NCBI GenBank assembly: GCA_947442505.1
Contig: CANEVR010000002.1
Location: forward strand, 23,852-87,851
Direction of reading: 5' to 3'
Length of the DNA stretch: 64,000 nt
Origin: Flavobacteriales bacterium
Lineage (GTDB): Bacteria; Bacteroidota; Bacteroidia; Flavobacteriales_D; Sanyastnellaceae
How positions within the stretch are numbered: position 1 is the stretch's first letter; the number at the start of each line of letters is the position of its first letter. This document shows, piece by piece, positions 51,909-62,119 of this stretch. The notes beneath the pieces were generated by a model. That model was given only the letters and a program-made list of their open reading frames with translations. It was not told the DNA's origin and made no database searches. Position numbers and translations under genes: made by a program.

Positions 51909-52943
51909 TTTCTGATAACTCAGTTCCAACAGTATGGGCAAATGGTCACTATATCCACCCTTGTAGCTATCACCAACATAAGTGCGCGATGGTGACATCT
52001 CACCTTTGTTGTTGGTGTACATCATGAAATCAAATGCGACAGCTTCTGAACGTTTAAACAACCACCCCTTACCATCTTGTCCCAATATTTCGCTATTTAC
52101 AATGAATTGATCTAGAAAACCCCACTCCCCTTTGTAGAAGTGGCTTCCCTTATTTGTATCATCCGTTTTTTTCATGAGATTGGAAAATTGTTTTCCATTC
52201 ACCCACTCCAACCTTGCCACACTTTGATTGTCCGGATAATCATTAAAATCACCCATCAATATCATATAGCAATCAGGATTCTGTTTCATCCGATTGGTCA
52301 TCACCATAGATAGCTGTTCAGACGCTAGCTGCCTGGATGGCGCTGATTTTTCAGTTCCTCCACTTCTACTCGGCCAATGGTTGACATAAAAAACAATTAA
52401 CTCATTGTTCACTCTTCCCACTACTTCGAGTATATGTCTTGTTTTGTCATTCTCTGGTAAAACAATATTGTGCTTATTCACACTCACCAATTCCATCACA
52501 TCGTTACGAAACAAAAGTCCAACATCAATACCACGCTCATCCTCTCCCTCAATAAAGGCCACTTGATAATGACCTTCATTCAGAAGTGTCTTGGACATCA
52601 GATCATTGAGGCATGATGCATGTTCAACCTCAATCAGCCCAATTGCCATTGGCCATATTCCGTTCTCGTTTTTGACTGCTTCAACCACTTGCGCGATGTG
52701 ATTCAATTTTTCATGATATCGTTTTGCATTCCAATTGAGTTTTCCATTGGGTGTAAAATCGTCATCATTCTCAGGATCATTGATGGTGTCAAAAAGATTC
52801 TCTACGTTATAGGACATGACATAAGCCTCAGAAACTTGACTATCGCTTGACACACCCACCTTGATTCGCTTTGAGCGAGGAACAAAACAACCTGTGGCAA
52901 AAATCACCATCAAGATTAGCCCATAAAAAACTTTCAATTTCAT
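51906..52943 (-). CDS. endonuclease/exonuclease/phosphatase family lipoprotein
   Basis: This 345-residue lipoprotein (KVFYGLILMVIFATGC) has the EEP fold: MSYNVENLFDTINDPENDDDF (metal-binding Asn/Glu), IGLIEVEHASCLNDL, VYVNHWPSRSGG-type INHWPSR, YMILMGDFNDYPDNQSV and the terminal YSDHLPILLEL (catalytic Asp-His). It should be an exported nuclease or phosphatase using a divalent metal. All catalytic motifs are present. ATG 52943 or 52949 are both possible. Confidence 0.88.
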   Translation of the reverse strand: MKLKVFYGLILMVIFATGCFVPRSKRIKVGVSSDSQVSEAYVMSYNVENLFDTINDPENDDDFTPNGKLNWNAKRYHEKLNHIAQVVEAVKNENGIWPMAIGLIEVEHASCLNDLMSKTLLNEGHYQVAFIEGEDERGIDVGLLFRNDVMELVSVNKHNIVLPENDKTRHILEVVGRVNNELIVFYVNHWPSRSGGTEKSAPSRQLASEQLSMVMTNRMKQNPDCYMILMGDFNDYPDNQSVARLEWVNGKQFSNLMKKTDDTNKGSHFYKGEWGFLDQFIVNSEILGQDGKGWLFKRSEAVAFDFMMYTNNKGEMSPSRTYVGDSYKGGYSDHLPILLELSYQK

Positions 52944-52988
52944 GTTCATTAATTTCCGACAAATCTAAACCGATTGTTGATGGTTGGC

Positions 52989-52996
52989 TATTTTTA
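52989..52996 (+). promoter_or_regulatory. -7 promoter box of gene 53001 (leaderless)
   Basis: TATTTTTA, one base off the consensus, exactly four bases before ATG 53001; it rules out the TTG start at 52974. Confidence 0.4.
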
Positions 52997-53000
52997 CAAT

Positions 53001-54608
53001 ATGAAATTGTTGATGCGCACTTTTCAAGCACTTTTCCTAGGTGCCTTATTAAATGGCTGCATGTCATCAACGGAAAACCTTGACAAGACAGTCTTCTATT
53101 ACAATGAAAGTGGAAGTGTGAAGTCCCTAGATCCCGCTTTTTCAAATGACTTGGAAAGCATGTGGATCATCAATCAATTGTTTGATGGCCTTGTAGGATT
53201 GGATAGTAATCTTATTCCACAGCCACTTATTGCTCATTCCTGGAATATCTCAGCCGATCAGAAAACCTATCAATTTCATTTGCGAAACAATGTTTGGTTT
53301 CACCATTACGCCGGCAATCAAAGACGCGTAAAAGCATCGGATTTTGTTTTCAGCTTTGAACGCATCATCAATTCTGAATTGGCTTCTCCAGGCAAATGGA
53401 TATTTGACGCTTGCATAAAAGAACATCCGTTTGTTGCCATTAATGACAGCACACTAGAAATAAAACTTCAAAAACCGCAAGGTTCTTTTTTACAATTGCT
53501 TTCAACAGTATTTGCCAATGTCGTATTACCAGAGGCCGTATTGGCATCAGCTGAGAATTTTAGAACACACCCTATTGGAACTGGTCCCTTTGAATTCAAA
53601 TTTTGGGAAACAGATGTTGCCATGGTTTTGCACAGTAACCCTAATTATTGGATGAAAGATAATGATGGGAAATCTCTGCCCTATCTGGATGCAGTTAAAA
53701 TTGATTTTGTTAAAGATGTGTATGCAGAATTTCAAGGATTACGAAGTGGGAAATATGATTTCATGAGTGGATTGGATGCCAATTTCATTGATGAGCTGCT
53801 CACACCTGATGGGCATCTCGTGAGCAATCAAGATGAACTGAAGATGTATAAAATGCCATTTATCAAAACAGACTATATAGGTTTTTTATTGGATGAGCAA
53901 AGCCGCGAAATCACACAAGATAAGGACTATCGAAAATTGATTTATTTCACAACGCCCAGAAAGGAGATTTGTCAACTGCGCAACAATCTCATTCTGCCCG
54001 CCAATCAGGGCTTTGTACCTCCAACACTGCTGAGCAAGGGCCATTTTCACAAGAATCAAAACAGCAATAAAAATAGCGTTGATTCATTGCTCCAAGTTTT
54101 GCATCAGAGATGGGGAAGTCCACTTCCCAGTGTCACATTGACCATCACCCCTGAGTACACTGATATTTTTGAAATGATGCAGAAGCATTGGTCCAAACTT
54201 GGAATCAACATTCAAATACAAGTCCTTCAGTCATCCACTTTTAAAGATGCGGTAGCCAAAGGAAAAGTGACCATGTTTCGAAAAAATTGGTTGGCCGACT
54301 ATGCTGATGCCGAAAACTTCTTACAGATTTTTCGCAGAGAACTATGGTCACCTGCGGGAGCCAATTACACCCACTATTTCAACCCCCAGTTTGAAAAGCT
54401 CTACAACCAATCCTCTGAATTGACCAATCTTGAAGAGCGGCACCGATATCAAACCGACATGGAAGAAATTGTCTTACAAGATTACCCCGTTATCCCATTG
54501 TACTATGATCAAGTGGTTCATTTTGTCAATAAACGAGTGAAAAATTGGCGCATTAACGGGGTCAATCAAATCGATTTAACGAAAGTTCAAAAAGTAAACT
54601 TAAATTAG
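53001..54608 (+). CDS. ABC transporter substrate-binding lipoprotein (peptide/nickel type, SBP_bac_5)
   Basis: This 535-residue lipoprotein (FLGALLNGC) has the family 5 solute-binding fold: VKSLDPAFSNDLESMWIINQLFDGLVGLD, WNISADQKTYQFHLRNNVWFHH, VKASDFVFSFERII, PIGTGPFEF and RLYQKADIEEIVLQDYPVIPLYY-like segments near the end. It should bind oligopeptides or a similar ligand. No permease or ATPase gene is beside it, so the transporter must lie elsewhere. Confidence 0.92.
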   Translation: MKLLMRTFQALFLGALLNGCMSSTENLDKTVFYYNESGSVKSLDPAFSNDLESMWIINQLFDGLVGLDSNLIPQPLIAHSWNISADQKTYQFHLRNNVWFHHYAGNQRRVKASDFVFSFERIINSELASPGKWIFDACIKEHPFVAINDSTLEIKLQKPQGSFLQLLSTVFANVVLPEAVLASAENFRTHPIGTGPFEFKFWETDVAMVLHSNPNYWMKDNDGKSLPYLDAVKIDFVKDVYAEFQGLRSGKYDFMSGLDANFIDELLTPDGHLVSNQDELKMYKMPFIKTDYIGFLLDEQSREITQDKDYRKLIYFTTPRKEICQLRNNLILPANQGFVPPTLLSKGHFHKNQNSNKNSVDSLLQVLHQRWGSPLPSVTLTITPEYTDIFEMMQKHWSKLGINIQIQVLQSSTFKDAVAKGKVTMFRKNWLADYADAENFLQIFRRELWSPAGANYTHYFNPQFEKLYNQSSELTNLEERHRYQTDMEEIVLQDYPVIPLYYDQVVHFVNKRVKNWRINGVNQIDLTKVQKVNLN

Positions 54609-54613
54609 CCGGC

Positions 54614-55624
54614 ATGTTAAAAATTGACACCCATACGCACATCATGCCGGCGCAAATTCCCAATTGGACAAAGGAATTTGGCTACGCTGGGTTTATTCAC
54701 CTCGATCATCACCGAGCGGGGTTTGCAAGAATGATGCAGGGTGACAAATTTTTCCGAGAAATTGAATCCAATTGTTGGGACCCGATATTGCGGATTCAGG
54801 AATATGCGCAATTTGATACGCAAGTTCAGGTGGTATGCACCATTCCTGTTTTGTTCTCATATTGGGCCAAACCGGAAGATGGACTTAAAGTCAGTCAATT
54901 CTTGAACGATCACATTGCACAAATTTTTCAAGATCATCCCAAACATTATGTTGGATTGGCAACCCTTCCCATGCAGGATGTGGATATGGCCATCGAGGAA
55001 TTAGAACGATGCAAAAAATTGGGTTATCGCGGAATTCAAATAGGTTCAAACATCAACAATCTTAATTTGAGCGAACACGTGTTTTTCCCATTGTGGCAAA
55101 AGATAGAAGAGCTGGATATGTGTGTGATGGTTCATCCTTGGGAAATGATGGGCGAAGCCAACATGAAAAAATATTGGCTGCCCTGGTTGGTGGGCATGCC
55201 CGCAGAAACCGCCCGGGCAATGGCGTCATTGATATTTGCTGGCGTTATGGATATGTTTCCAAAGGTTCGTTGGTTGTTTGCCCACTCGGGGGGATCTTTT
55301 ATTCCAACAATAGGAAGATTGGAGCATGGCTTCAATTGCCGACCAGACTTAGTAGCTGTAGACAATCCCAATAACCCCAGAAATTATATTGGTAAATTTT
55401 GGGTCGATAGTGCAACCCACGATCCTGAGTTGTTGCATTACATACTAAAAAAGCAGGGCAAAGAAAAGGTAGCCTTGGGAACCGATTACCCATTTCCTTT
55501 GGGTGATTTGGAAATTGGCAAATTCATATTGGAAATGGGATTGGACGCGGACACCATAGATTGGATGTACCATGGTTCGGCACTGGCATGGTTGGGAATG
55601 AAAAAGAATGATTTTATTGGATAG
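54614..55624 (+). CDS. 2-amino-3-carboxymuconate-6-semialdehyde decarboxylase
   Basis: This 336-residue amidohydrolase-fold decarboxylase has the metal motif DTHTHIMP, ASN-type HFHLDHH-like IHLDHHRAG, MVHPWEMMG, LFAHSGGSFIPTIGRLEHGF, and the metal Asp in ALGTDYPFPLGDLE. It matches ACMSD of the kynurenine branch of tryptophan breakdown, which turns ACMS to aminomuconate semialdehyde. No other kynurenine genes are in the window. TAAATTAG five bases before the ATG, at the end of the preceding gene, may be a promoter. Confidence 0.9.
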   Translation: MLKIDTHTHIMPAQIPNWTKEFGYAGFIHLDHHRAGFARMMQGDKFFREIESNCWDPILRIQEYAQFDTQVQVVCTIPVLFSYWAKPEDGLKVSQFLNDHIAQIFQDHPKHYVGLATLPMQDVDMAIEELERCKKLGYRGIQIGSNINNLNLSEHVFFPLWQKIEELDMCVMVHPWEMMGEANMKKYWLPWLVGMPAETARAMASLIFAGVMDMFPKVRWLFAHSGGSFIPTIGRLEHGFNCRPDLVAVDNPNNPRNYIGKFWVDSATHDPELLHYILKKQGKEKVALGTDYPFPLGDLEIGKFILEMGLDADTIDWMYHGSALAWLGMKKNDFIG

Positions 55625-57296
55625 GAATAGTCAATTCTGATTTGTTTCCTGCAAAATCTTCCAACTGAATCTTCAAAACATCGGCTTTCAATGCAGTTGT
55701 TTTTTTTGTATCCCAGTACAACATGTTTGCTTTCTGATCATAACGCAACATTACCCAAGTATTGTCCTTTGTTAAGGCATTATAACGCTTTACTCCACTC
55801 AAATTATCCATCACCAAAAGACTGCCCTTGTCTCGATCAATGAGCACAACTTTTGGTCCATCCGTATCTTCCAGTAAAAAATACTGACCGGATTTATTTA
55901 CGCCAATGCCATCCTGTTCTTTGCTCCACCCCAACCATGAACCTTCTTCATTCAACTTTACCAAACCCATCTTCGCTTTGATGCTATCTGGCATATCCCT
56001 CCAGTATTTGGATGCATTGCTCAAATAAATCTTCTGTGCAAAAGCGGATGGTGGTGTAATAGAAAACAACAGACTATCCACCTTGAACTGACCATCCTCC
56101 ACCCGTCTTTTCATTCTGTACTGCAAATTCAAAGGGGTGTCTTCATACAGTGCATTGGGGGGAATGGACAATGACCAATCCTCCGATTTCAGCAAACCTC
56201 CCTTCTCCCAGGAGATTGCATCGACGGCAGCTGATTGAACTTGCTCATCTTTTTTCTTCTTAATAAAAGCAAAAACACAAGTGGCATTTCCACTGAAATC
56301 GGTAGCCAAACAAGTAATGGCATGCACCATGGTATCCTTGATGTGCACCCAGCCATCTTTTTCCAAATAAATAAAAGGATACTGCGGCGCGTTGGGCAAT
56401 TTGTAACAACGATGCACATTGGCTTTTTGCGCGGACCACTCTGGATAAAACACATGTGCATTTACATCCTTGGTCTGATTAAAATCAAGAGAATCGAATA
56501 AAAGTTCGGAGATGATATTTCCGTCTAGAAGGGTGATGATCTGTTTGACTCCTGTTGGGTGATTGGCATCTAAAACAAAATCTTTCACCTGCAAGGCTAC
56601 TCCAAAAGTATCTGGCACTTCATACAATGTATCCTCTCTACCAAATGACTCACCTGCAAAATGAAAATCCAAGCGTTGGACATTATCAAAAGATCCTTTG
56701 GGAATAAAGCTCATGTATTCGATGAGCGGTCGAGAGATGTCCTCAACTTTGAATCCGTATAATGAAGGATCGATTGTTTTTTCAGTGAACTGATTTCTGA
56801 TCTCGAAATGAAGATGCGGCCCACCACTCGATCCAGAGTTACCTGATTTACCTATTTCCGCTCCACGAACAATATGAAATTGATTGGGTTCAAATGCGAC
56901 ATCCAACTCAAAAGACTGTTTCTCGTATTGCAGACGATAAACCTCATCGGCCAATGAATTTTTAAATTCAGACAGATGACAATAGACCGAAACCAAATGA
57001 TATTGCGGATGGGTAATGTAAATCGCATTACCATATCCTTTGGCAGACACTTTTATTCTGGAAACATATCCATCAGCGATGGACATCACCTTTAAACCTT
57101 CTTTTTCTTGCGTTTGAATGTCCCAACCTGAGTGAAAATGATTGCTGCGCAATTCAGCAAAGCTGCCAGATAAAGAAATGGGGATATCCAATGGCGAAGA
57201 AAAATCATTGGGGAACTTTTGGGCGCATACATCGCCTGAAAACATCAAAAGAACTGAAACCATTAAAACGCTGCACCAATTTAAAATCCTATTCAT
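55614..57296 (-). CDS. M23 family metallopeptidase (LytM domain)
   Basis: This 560-residue protein has a signal peptide (WCSVLMVSVLLMFSGDVCAQ) and the LytM domain near the N-terminus: LRSNHFHSGWDIQT (HxxxD zinc ligands), YVSRIKVSAKGYGNAIYITH, GKSGNSGSSGGPHLHFEIRNQ (HxH). The last ~350 residues are beta-sandwich-like modules (LVKLNEEGSWLGWSKEQDG; DGPKVVLIDRDKGSLLVMDNLSG). It cleaves peptidoglycan cross-links or is a cell-wall hydrolase activator. ATG 57296 starts a normal signal; the frame open to 57410 has no coding look. Confidence 0.9.
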   Translation of the reverse strand: MNRILNWCSVLMVSVLLMFSGDVCAQKFPNDFSSPLDIPISLSGSFAELRSNHFHSGWDIQTQEKEGLKVMSIADGYVSRIKVSAKGYGNAIYITHPQYHLVSVYCHLSEFKNSLADEVYRLQYEKQSFELDVAFEPNQFHIVRGAEIGKSGNSGSSGGPHLHFEIRNQFTEKTIDPSLYGFKVEDISRPLIEYMSFIPKGSFDNVQRLDFHFAGESFGREDTLYEVPDTFGVALQVKDFVLDANHPTGVKQIITLLDGNIISELLFDSLDFNQTKDVNAHVFYPEWSAQKANVHRCYKLPNAPQYPFIYLEKDGWVHIKDTMVHAITCLATDFSGNATCVFAFIKKKKDEQVQSAAVDAISWEKGGLLKSEDWSLSIPPNALYEDTPLNLQYRMKRRVEDGQFKVDSLLFSITPPSAFAQKIYLSNASKYWRDMPDSIKAKMGLVKLNEEGSWLGWSKEQDGIGVNKSGQYFLLEDTDGPKVVLIDRDKGSLLVMDNLSGVKRYNALTKDNTWVMLRYDQKANMLYWDTKKTTALKADVLKIQLEDFAGNKSELTIPIQ

Positions 57297-57364
57297 CGAT
57301 GGCAATTTAGAAAAACTTGTTGAGAAATTGATGTACAGAATGAAAAACCTTATCGGAATTGAAC

Positions 57365-57372
57365 TACATTTG
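57365..57372 (+). promoter_or_regulatory. -7 promoter box of the ZapB-like/zapA genes
   Basis: TACATTTG, a perfect match, 22 bases before ATG 57395. The earlier in-frame start at 57359 would lie upstream of the promoter. Confidence 0.5.
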
Positions 57373-57394
57373 GTGTGCGATAGAACATGTGAAA

Positions 57395-57691
57395 ATGAAT
57401 CCAGAAACACTTTTTGTACAACTTGAAGCCAATATTCGCCGCTTGGGTGAACAGAAGCAGCAATTGGAAGAAACCATTGCCAAACAGAAAGGTGAATTAA
57501 GTTCTCTTTATACGATTAATAAGGAGCTTCAAGCACAAATAGACGATTTGAGGGAGAGTTTGGAACATGTAAACAATCGTCCAGTATTGAATCAGGAAAA
57601 AGATTTGGAACCATTCAAAGCTCAGACCCAGCAGAGGATTCAGGACTTGGTAAAAGAGATAGATGAGTGTATAGCATTAATCAACGCTTGA
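57395..57691 (+). CDS. ZapB-like coiled-coil protein
   Basis: This 98-residue protein is almost entirely coiled coil (LEANIRRLGEQKQQLEETIAKQKGELSSLYTINKEL...). It lies two bases before zapA and should be cotranslated with it. Size and predicted rod shape match the cell-division coiled coil ZapB, which bridges ZapA to the septum, but the sequence is too simple for family proof. The ZapB role is inferred from its place. Confidence 0.7.
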   Translation: MNPETLFVQLEANIRRLGEQKQQLEETIAKQKGELSSLYTINKELQAQIDDLRESLEHVNNRPVLNQEKDLEPFKAQTQQRIQDLVKEIDECIALINA

Positions 57692-57692
57692 G

Positions 57693-57974
57693 ATGAGTAC
57701 AGTTTCAGTTAAAGTCAAGATTGCAGGAAGATATTACCCGCTGAACATTCAGCAGGAAGAGGAAGCAACCTTAAGACAAGCAGAAGCCAAGATCCAATCC
57801 AACATTGATGCTTTTCAAGAAAAATACGGAGTAAAGGATATGCAAGACTTGTTGGCCATGACATTGTTGCAAATGGCCACCAAATCCCCACAGCCCGCTG
57901 CCTCCACGGACAATTCAACGATCACTCAATTGGAAAAGCTCAATGCACTAACAGCATCCCTGTTGGTGGAGTAA
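57693..57974 (+). CDS. zapA: cell division protein ZapA
   Basis: This 93-residue protein reads VSVKVKIAGRYYPLNIQQEEEATLRQAEAKIQSNIDAFQEKYG, the ZapA fold start, then VKDMQDLLAMTLLQMA and a C-terminal helix. It bundles FtsZ filaments at mid-cell. It follows the coiled-coil gene by two bases and precedes rny. Confidence 0.88.
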   Translation: MSTVSVKVKIAGRYYPLNIQQEEEATLRQAEAKIQSNIDAFQEKYGVKDMQDLLAMTLLQMATKSPQPAASTDNSTITQLEKLNALTASLLVE

Positions 57975-58007
57975 TCCTAAACTTTATCTCTTACCCACTC
58001 TGCAAAC

Positions 58008-58025
58008 CCTCATGAAAGCATGAGG
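58008..58025 (+). promoter_or_regulatory. hairpin between zapA and rny
   Basis: CCTCATG-AAAG-CATGAGG is a perfect seven-pair stem with tetraloop and no T-run, 31 bases before the rny start. It may protect or regulate the mRNA end; not a terminator. Confidence 0.35.
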
Positions 58026-58056
58026 ATAATGTATCATTCACTAAAACCATAAAACG

Positions 58057-59595
58057 ATGGATCTAATGATTCTTGTGGGTATTGTTGCAGGACTTGTCAT
58101 CGGCTTTGCCGGGGCTTGGTTTGTCTTCAACAGTGTCCTAAAAACCAGAAAAGAAAGCCTTGTCTCCGAGGCCATGAAAGAAGGAGAAACCATTAAAGAG
58201 AAAAAAATTCTTCAAGCCAAGGAGCGTTTTTTAGAATTGAAATCTCAACATGAGAAAGAAGTCCATGAGCGCAATAATAAAGTAAAGCAATCTGAGGATA
58301 AAACCCGAAACAGAGAAAAAGAATTGTCTCAACAAACGGAGCAAATCAAAAAGAAGGACAAGGAGATTGAAACGCAGAGAGAGCAACTCAACAAACAATT
58401 GGAGCTTACTCAGAAAAAGCAATCTGAACTGGATAAAAACAACCAGAAAGCCGTTTCTCTTCTTGAAGACTTGAGTAAAATGACTGCCGATCAGGCCAAG
58501 AATACCCTGATGGAGCAATTGAAAGAGGATGCGCGCAATGCCGCTGCTGGACAAATTCAAGCCATCATCGATGAAGCCAAATTGAAGGCCAATCAGGATG
58601 CCAAGAAGATTGTGATTCAAACCATTCAACGCACAGCCGTAGAGCATGCCGTAGAAAACAGCGTATCAGTTTTCAATATTGAAAACGATGAGGTTAAAGG
58701 ACGCATCATCGGTCGTGAGGGAAGAAACATCCGTGCGCTAGAAGCAGCTACAGGAGTTGAAATCATCGTTGATGACACGCCAGAGGCCATTGTACTTTCT
58801 TGCTTTGATCCAGTACGAAGAGAAATTGCTCGTCTGTCATTGCACCAATTGGTAACAGATGGACGTATCCATCCAGCCCGTGTAGAAGAGGTTGTCGCCA
58901 AAGTTAAAAAGAACATTGAAGATGAAATCATGGAAGTGGGTAAACGCACTTGTATTGATTTGGGCATTCATGGCTTGCACAGTGAACTGATTCGCATGGT
59001 TGGCCGTATGAAGTACCGTTCATCTTACGGACAGAATTTGTTGCAGCACTCAAGAGAGGTTGCCAATTTGTGCGCCACCATGGCCAGTGAATTGGGTCTG
59101 AATCCAAAGACAGCCAAGCGCGCAGGTTTGCTCCATGACATAGGAAAGGTTCCAGATGATGAGAGCGAATTGCCACATGCTATTTTGGGAATGAAGTTGG
59201 CAGAGAAATATGGAGAAAAACCAGATGTTTGCAACGCCATCGGAGCTCACCATGATGAGGTGGAAATGAAGTTCATGTTGTCTCCCATCATTCAGGTTTG
59301 TGATGCTATCTCTGGAGCTCGTCCGGGTGCACGCAGAGAAGTTGTTGAAGCCTATATTCAGCGTTTGCGTGATCTTGAAAACATGGCGCTTGAATATCCT
59401 GGAGTAAGCAAGAGTTTTGCCATCCAAGCTGGACGTGAATTGCGTGTAATGGTAGAAGCCGATAAAGTTTCTGATGATCAAAGTGATGCTTTGGCCTTGA
59501 GCTTGGCCAACCGTATTGAAACAGAAATGACTTACCCAGGTCAGGTCCGTGTTACAGTGATTAGAGAAAAAAGAGCGGTCGGCGTAGCACGATAA
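58057..59595 (+). CDS. rny: ribonuclease Y
   Basis: This 512-residue endoribonuclease has an N-terminal membrane helix ([22 protein letters not shown]), a long coiled coil (about 30-165), a KH domain ([30 protein letters not shown]) and an HD domain ([41 protein letters not shown]). It starts mRNA decay at the inner membrane. All HD metal ligands are present. A strong terminator follows. Confidence 0.97.
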   Translation: MDLMILVGIVAGLVIGFAGAWFVFNSVLKTRKESLVSEAMKEGETIKEKKILQAKERFLELKSQHEKEVHERNNKVKQSEDKTRNREKELSQQTEQIKKKDKEIETQREQLNKQLELTQKKQSELDKNNQKAVSLLEDLSKMTADQAKNTLMEQLKEDARNAAAGQIQAIIDEAKLKANQDAKKIVIQTIQRTAVEHAVENSVSVFNIENDEVKGRIIGREGRNIRALEAATGVEIIVDDTPEAIVLSCFDPVRREIARLSLHQLVTDGRIHPARVEEVVAKVKKNIEDEIMEVGKRTCIDLGIHGLHSELIRMVGRMKYRSSYGQNLLQHSREVANLCATMASELGLNPKTAKRAGLLHDIGKVPDDESELPHAILGMKLAEKYGEKPDVCNAIGAHHDEVEMKFMLSPIIQVCDAISGARPGARREVVEAYIQRLRDLENMALEYPGVSKSFAIQAGRELRVMVEADKVSDDQSDALALSLANRIETEMTYPGQVRVTVIREKRAVGVAR

Positions 59596-59620
59596 CTTAT
59601 TCAAAAATATGTCTATTTAT

Positions 59621-59643
59621 AAGCCCCCTTGTGGGGCTTTTTT
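59621..59643 (+). terminator. terminator of rny
   Basis: AAGCCCC-CTTGT-GGGGCTT (59621-59639) followed by T-run to 59643. Confidence 0.92.
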
Positions 59644-59766
59644 CATATAAATTATAGGTATCTTTTTTTGACAAAAACCAATGCAATCGGTGAACTTATT
59701 CCGAATAGACCTCGCATACATTATGCACGCTTGAAGATTCCATCTGGTAGATTTTTTCTTTGCTGC

Positions 59767-60408
59767 ATGAAGACACAACCAACCTTTTGGCTCTATTTCA
59801 GTCGAACTGAAAGACAAGCATTGACCCTACTCACCTTTTTCTTTATTGTTCAAATTTGCATTCGTATTTGGGTAATCCCACGTTATTTCCCCATCCATAC
59901 GCCCCATTGGAAAAGCCTACAATTGATTGATACTGCAGATCAGAAAACACATGAAATCATTACAGCATATTTGTATGACTCGACATTGGAAAAAACATCG
60001 ATCCCAGTTGTGTTAGAAATCAATCAAGCTGACAGCGCCCAACTCGAAAAATTGCCGATGATTGGTGGGTTTCTTGCCAAGCAGATTGTTGCCTACCGCG
60101 AAGCGCTGGGTGGGTATTACTCATTGACTCAGTTGCTTGAAATCAAATACCTCAAAGAAGAGACTTGGGAAAAACTGCATGGGCAATGGTCATGCAATGG
60201 CCAAATAAGAACCATTCAAGTCAATCAAGCAAACCTAGAAACGTTGGCAAAACATCCTTATTTACAATGGACCCAGGCCAAAAGAATCCTTCATTACAGA
60301 GAGGCGCATGGCCCATACAAAACCATTGATGAAATTAAATTGGCCAGAGCCATACCCGATTCCATGTGGACAAAGATTATCCCCTATCTTGCAGTGGATA
60401 GCCCATAA
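59767..60408 (+). CDS. ComEA-like helix-hairpin-helix protein
   Basis: This 213-residue protein has a short cytosolic start, one membrane helix (ALTLLTFFFIVQICIRIWVI) and two HhH units: VLEINQADSAQLEKLPMIGGFLAKQIVAYREALGGY and IQVNQANLETLAKHPYLQWTQAKRILHYREAHGPY. It should bind DNA without sequence choice, in the periplasm, as in ComEA natural competence, though a role in DNA repair cannot be excluded. ATG 59767 is the first start after the terminator that gives this layout. Confidence 0.85.
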   Translation: MKTQPTFWLYFSRTERQALTLLTFFFIVQICIRIWVIPRYFPIHTPHWKSLQLIDTADQKTHEIITAYLYDSTLEKTSIPVVLEINQADSAQLEKLPMIGGFLAKQIVAYREALGGYYSLTQLLEIKYLKEETWEKLHGQWSCNGQIRTIQVNQANLETLAKHPYLQWTQAKRILHYREAHGPYKTIDEIKLARAIPDSMWTKIIPYLAVDSP

Positions 60409-60410
60409 CC

Positions 60411-60941
60411 ATGAATCTACAAGAAGAAATAAAAAAAACCGTCATTGACGTACCCGATTTTCCCAAGCCGGGAATCATATTCAAAGACATCACACCCATT
60501 TTTGCCAACCCTGAATTGAGCAAAGCTCTCATTGAACACGCAGTATCATTGATCAAACCACTTGAAGTGGACGTCATTGTTGGTCTTGAAAGTCGTGGTT
60601 TTCCGCTGGGTTTCGCCATTGCTTTGGCCATGAATAAACCATTTGTATTGATCAGAAAAAGGGGGAAGTTGCCAAGGCCAACCCATCAGGTATCTTACGA
60701 TTTAGAATATGGATCGGCCGCCATGGAGATTCAAATCGGTGACATTAAACCGGGACAACGTGTGTACATCCACGATGATTTATTGGCAACAGGAGGCACC
60801 GCCAATGCAGCGGCTCAATTGATTCAACTGTCTGGTGGAACATTGGTAGGAATGGGATTTTTAATGGAGTTGGCCACTCTCAATGGCAGAGAAAATTTAA
60901 CGTTGTATCAAGTTCCTCTGCATACATTTGCACAACTATAA
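60411..60941 (+). CDS. apt: adenine phosphoribosyltransferase
   Basis: This 176-residue enzyme makes AMP from adenine and PRPP. It has DVPDFPKPGIIFKDITPIF, VGLESRGFPLGFAIALAMNKPF, RKRGKLPRPTHQVSYDLEYG and the PRPP motif VYIHDDLLATGGTANAA. Start lies two bases after the HhH gene stop. Confidence 0.96.
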   Translation: MNLQEEIKKTVIDVPDFPKPGIIFKDITPIFANPELSKALIEHAVSLIKPLEVDVIVGLESRGFPLGFAIALAMNKPFVLIRKRGKLPRPTHQVSYDLEYGSAAMEIQIGDIKPGQRVYIHDDLLATGGTANAAAQLIQLSGGTLVGMGFLMELATLNGRENLTLYQVPLHTFAQL

Positions 60942-60976
60942 TGAAATGAAAATTTCAATGATAAATTTTCGAAAAC

Positions 60977-62116
60977 ATGAATTTTAATCGATCAGAAAAT
61001 GAGCAAATGATTGCGCAAATGGTGCGTGATTTTGCAGAAAAAGAAATTCGTCCCCACGTTATGGAGTGGGATGAAAGTCAAACCTTCCCTCGTCCCTTAT
61101 TTGAGAAAATGGGACAATTGGGCTTAATGGGCATGTTGGTACCTGAGCAATATGGTGGAGCTGGTTTGGGATACTTTGAGTACAAAACAGCCATCGAGGA
61201 ATTGGCGAAAGTTTGTGGTTCAATTGGACTCAGCATGGCTGCGCACAATTCCCTTTGTACCAATCACATTTTGGAATTTGGCTCAGAAGAGCAAAAGCAA
61301 AAGTACCTACCCAAATTGGCTACAGGCGAATGGATTGGTGCGTGGGGATTAACAGAAGCCAATACAGGAAGCGATGCCATGCGCATGAAATGCACAGCCG
61401 TAAAGGATGGTGAATATTGGGTAATCAATGGAACCAAGAACTGGATTACACACGGCATTTCCGGTGATGTAGCACTTGTGCTTGTGAGAACCGGAGAGTT
61501 GCTAGATTCACGCGGCATCACCGCCTTTATCATTGAGCGAGGAACACCAGGATTCTCAGGTGGTAAAAAAGAAAACAAATTGGGAATGCGCGCATCAGAA
61601 ACGGCCGAACTCATTTTTGACAATTGCCGTGTGCATGAAAGTCAAATTTGTGGTCAACTCGGAGATGGTTTTGTGCAGGCCATGAAAATATTGGATGGCG
61701 GAAGAATTTCAATTGGATCACTTGCCCTTGGCATTGCCAAAGGTGCGATGGACGCAGCAGTGAAATACTCCAAAGAGCGCGAGCAATTTGGACAACCCAT
61801 TGCACATTTCCAAGCCATCGCCTTCAAATTGGCTGACATGGCTACTGAAATTGAAGCCGCAGAAATGCTGTTGTTGGAATCTTGCCATTTAAAGAATACG
61901 AAGCAAAAAGTTACAACACTTGGAGCAATGGCCAAGTATTATGCATCAGAAGTGAGTGTCCGCGTGGCAACAGAAGCAGTGCAGATATTCGGAGGATATG
62001 GGTATACCAAAGATTTCCCAGTGGAAAAATTCTACCGCGATTCCAAACTTTGCACCATTGGCGAAGGAACCTCTGAAATTCAAAAACTCGTCATCAGTCG
62101 TGAAATTCTGAAATAA
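60977..62116 (+). CDS. acyl-CoA dehydrogenase
   Basis: This 379-residue FAD enzyme has [67 protein letters not shown], and the C-terminal [35 protein letters not shown], in which the Glu of GEGTSE is the catalytic base of the short/medium-chain group. It oxidises a short-chain or branched acyl-CoA. It lies 35 bases after apt; AATTTTCG four bases before the ATG may be a weak -7 box. Confidence 0.93.
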   Translation: MNFNRSENEQMIAQMVRDFAEKEIRPHVMEWDESQTFPRPLFEKMGQLGLMGMLVPEQYGGAGLGYFEYKTAIEELAKVCGSIGLSMAAHNSLCTNHILEFGSEEQKQKYLPKLATGEWIGAWGLTEANTGSDAMRMKCTAVKDGEYWVINGTKNWITHGISGDVALVLVRTGELLDSRGITAFIIERGTPGFSGGKKENKLGMRASETAELIFDNCRVHESQICGQLGDGFVQAMKILDGGRISIGSLALGIAKGAMDAAVKYSKEREQFGQPIAHFQAIAFKLADMATEIEAAEMLLLESCHLKNTKQKVTTLGAMAKYYASEVSVRVATEAVQIFGGYGYTKDFPVEKFYRDSKLCTIGEGTSEIQKLVISREILK

Positions 62117-62119
62117 CAA

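Noticed and set aside
54614..55624. Uronate isomerase or other amidohydrolase as part of glycan use
   Set aside because: The sequence fits ACMSD closely and the gene is far from the glycan region.
57409..57422. Further copy of the ACTTTTTGT element
   Set aside because: ACTTTTTGTAC occurs inside the coding region of the ZapB-like gene and lacks the ACAAT arm at seven bases.
57975..58056. 6S RNA gene next to zapA, as in E. coli
   Set aside because: The gap is only 82 bases, too short for 6S RNA; it holds one small hairpin.
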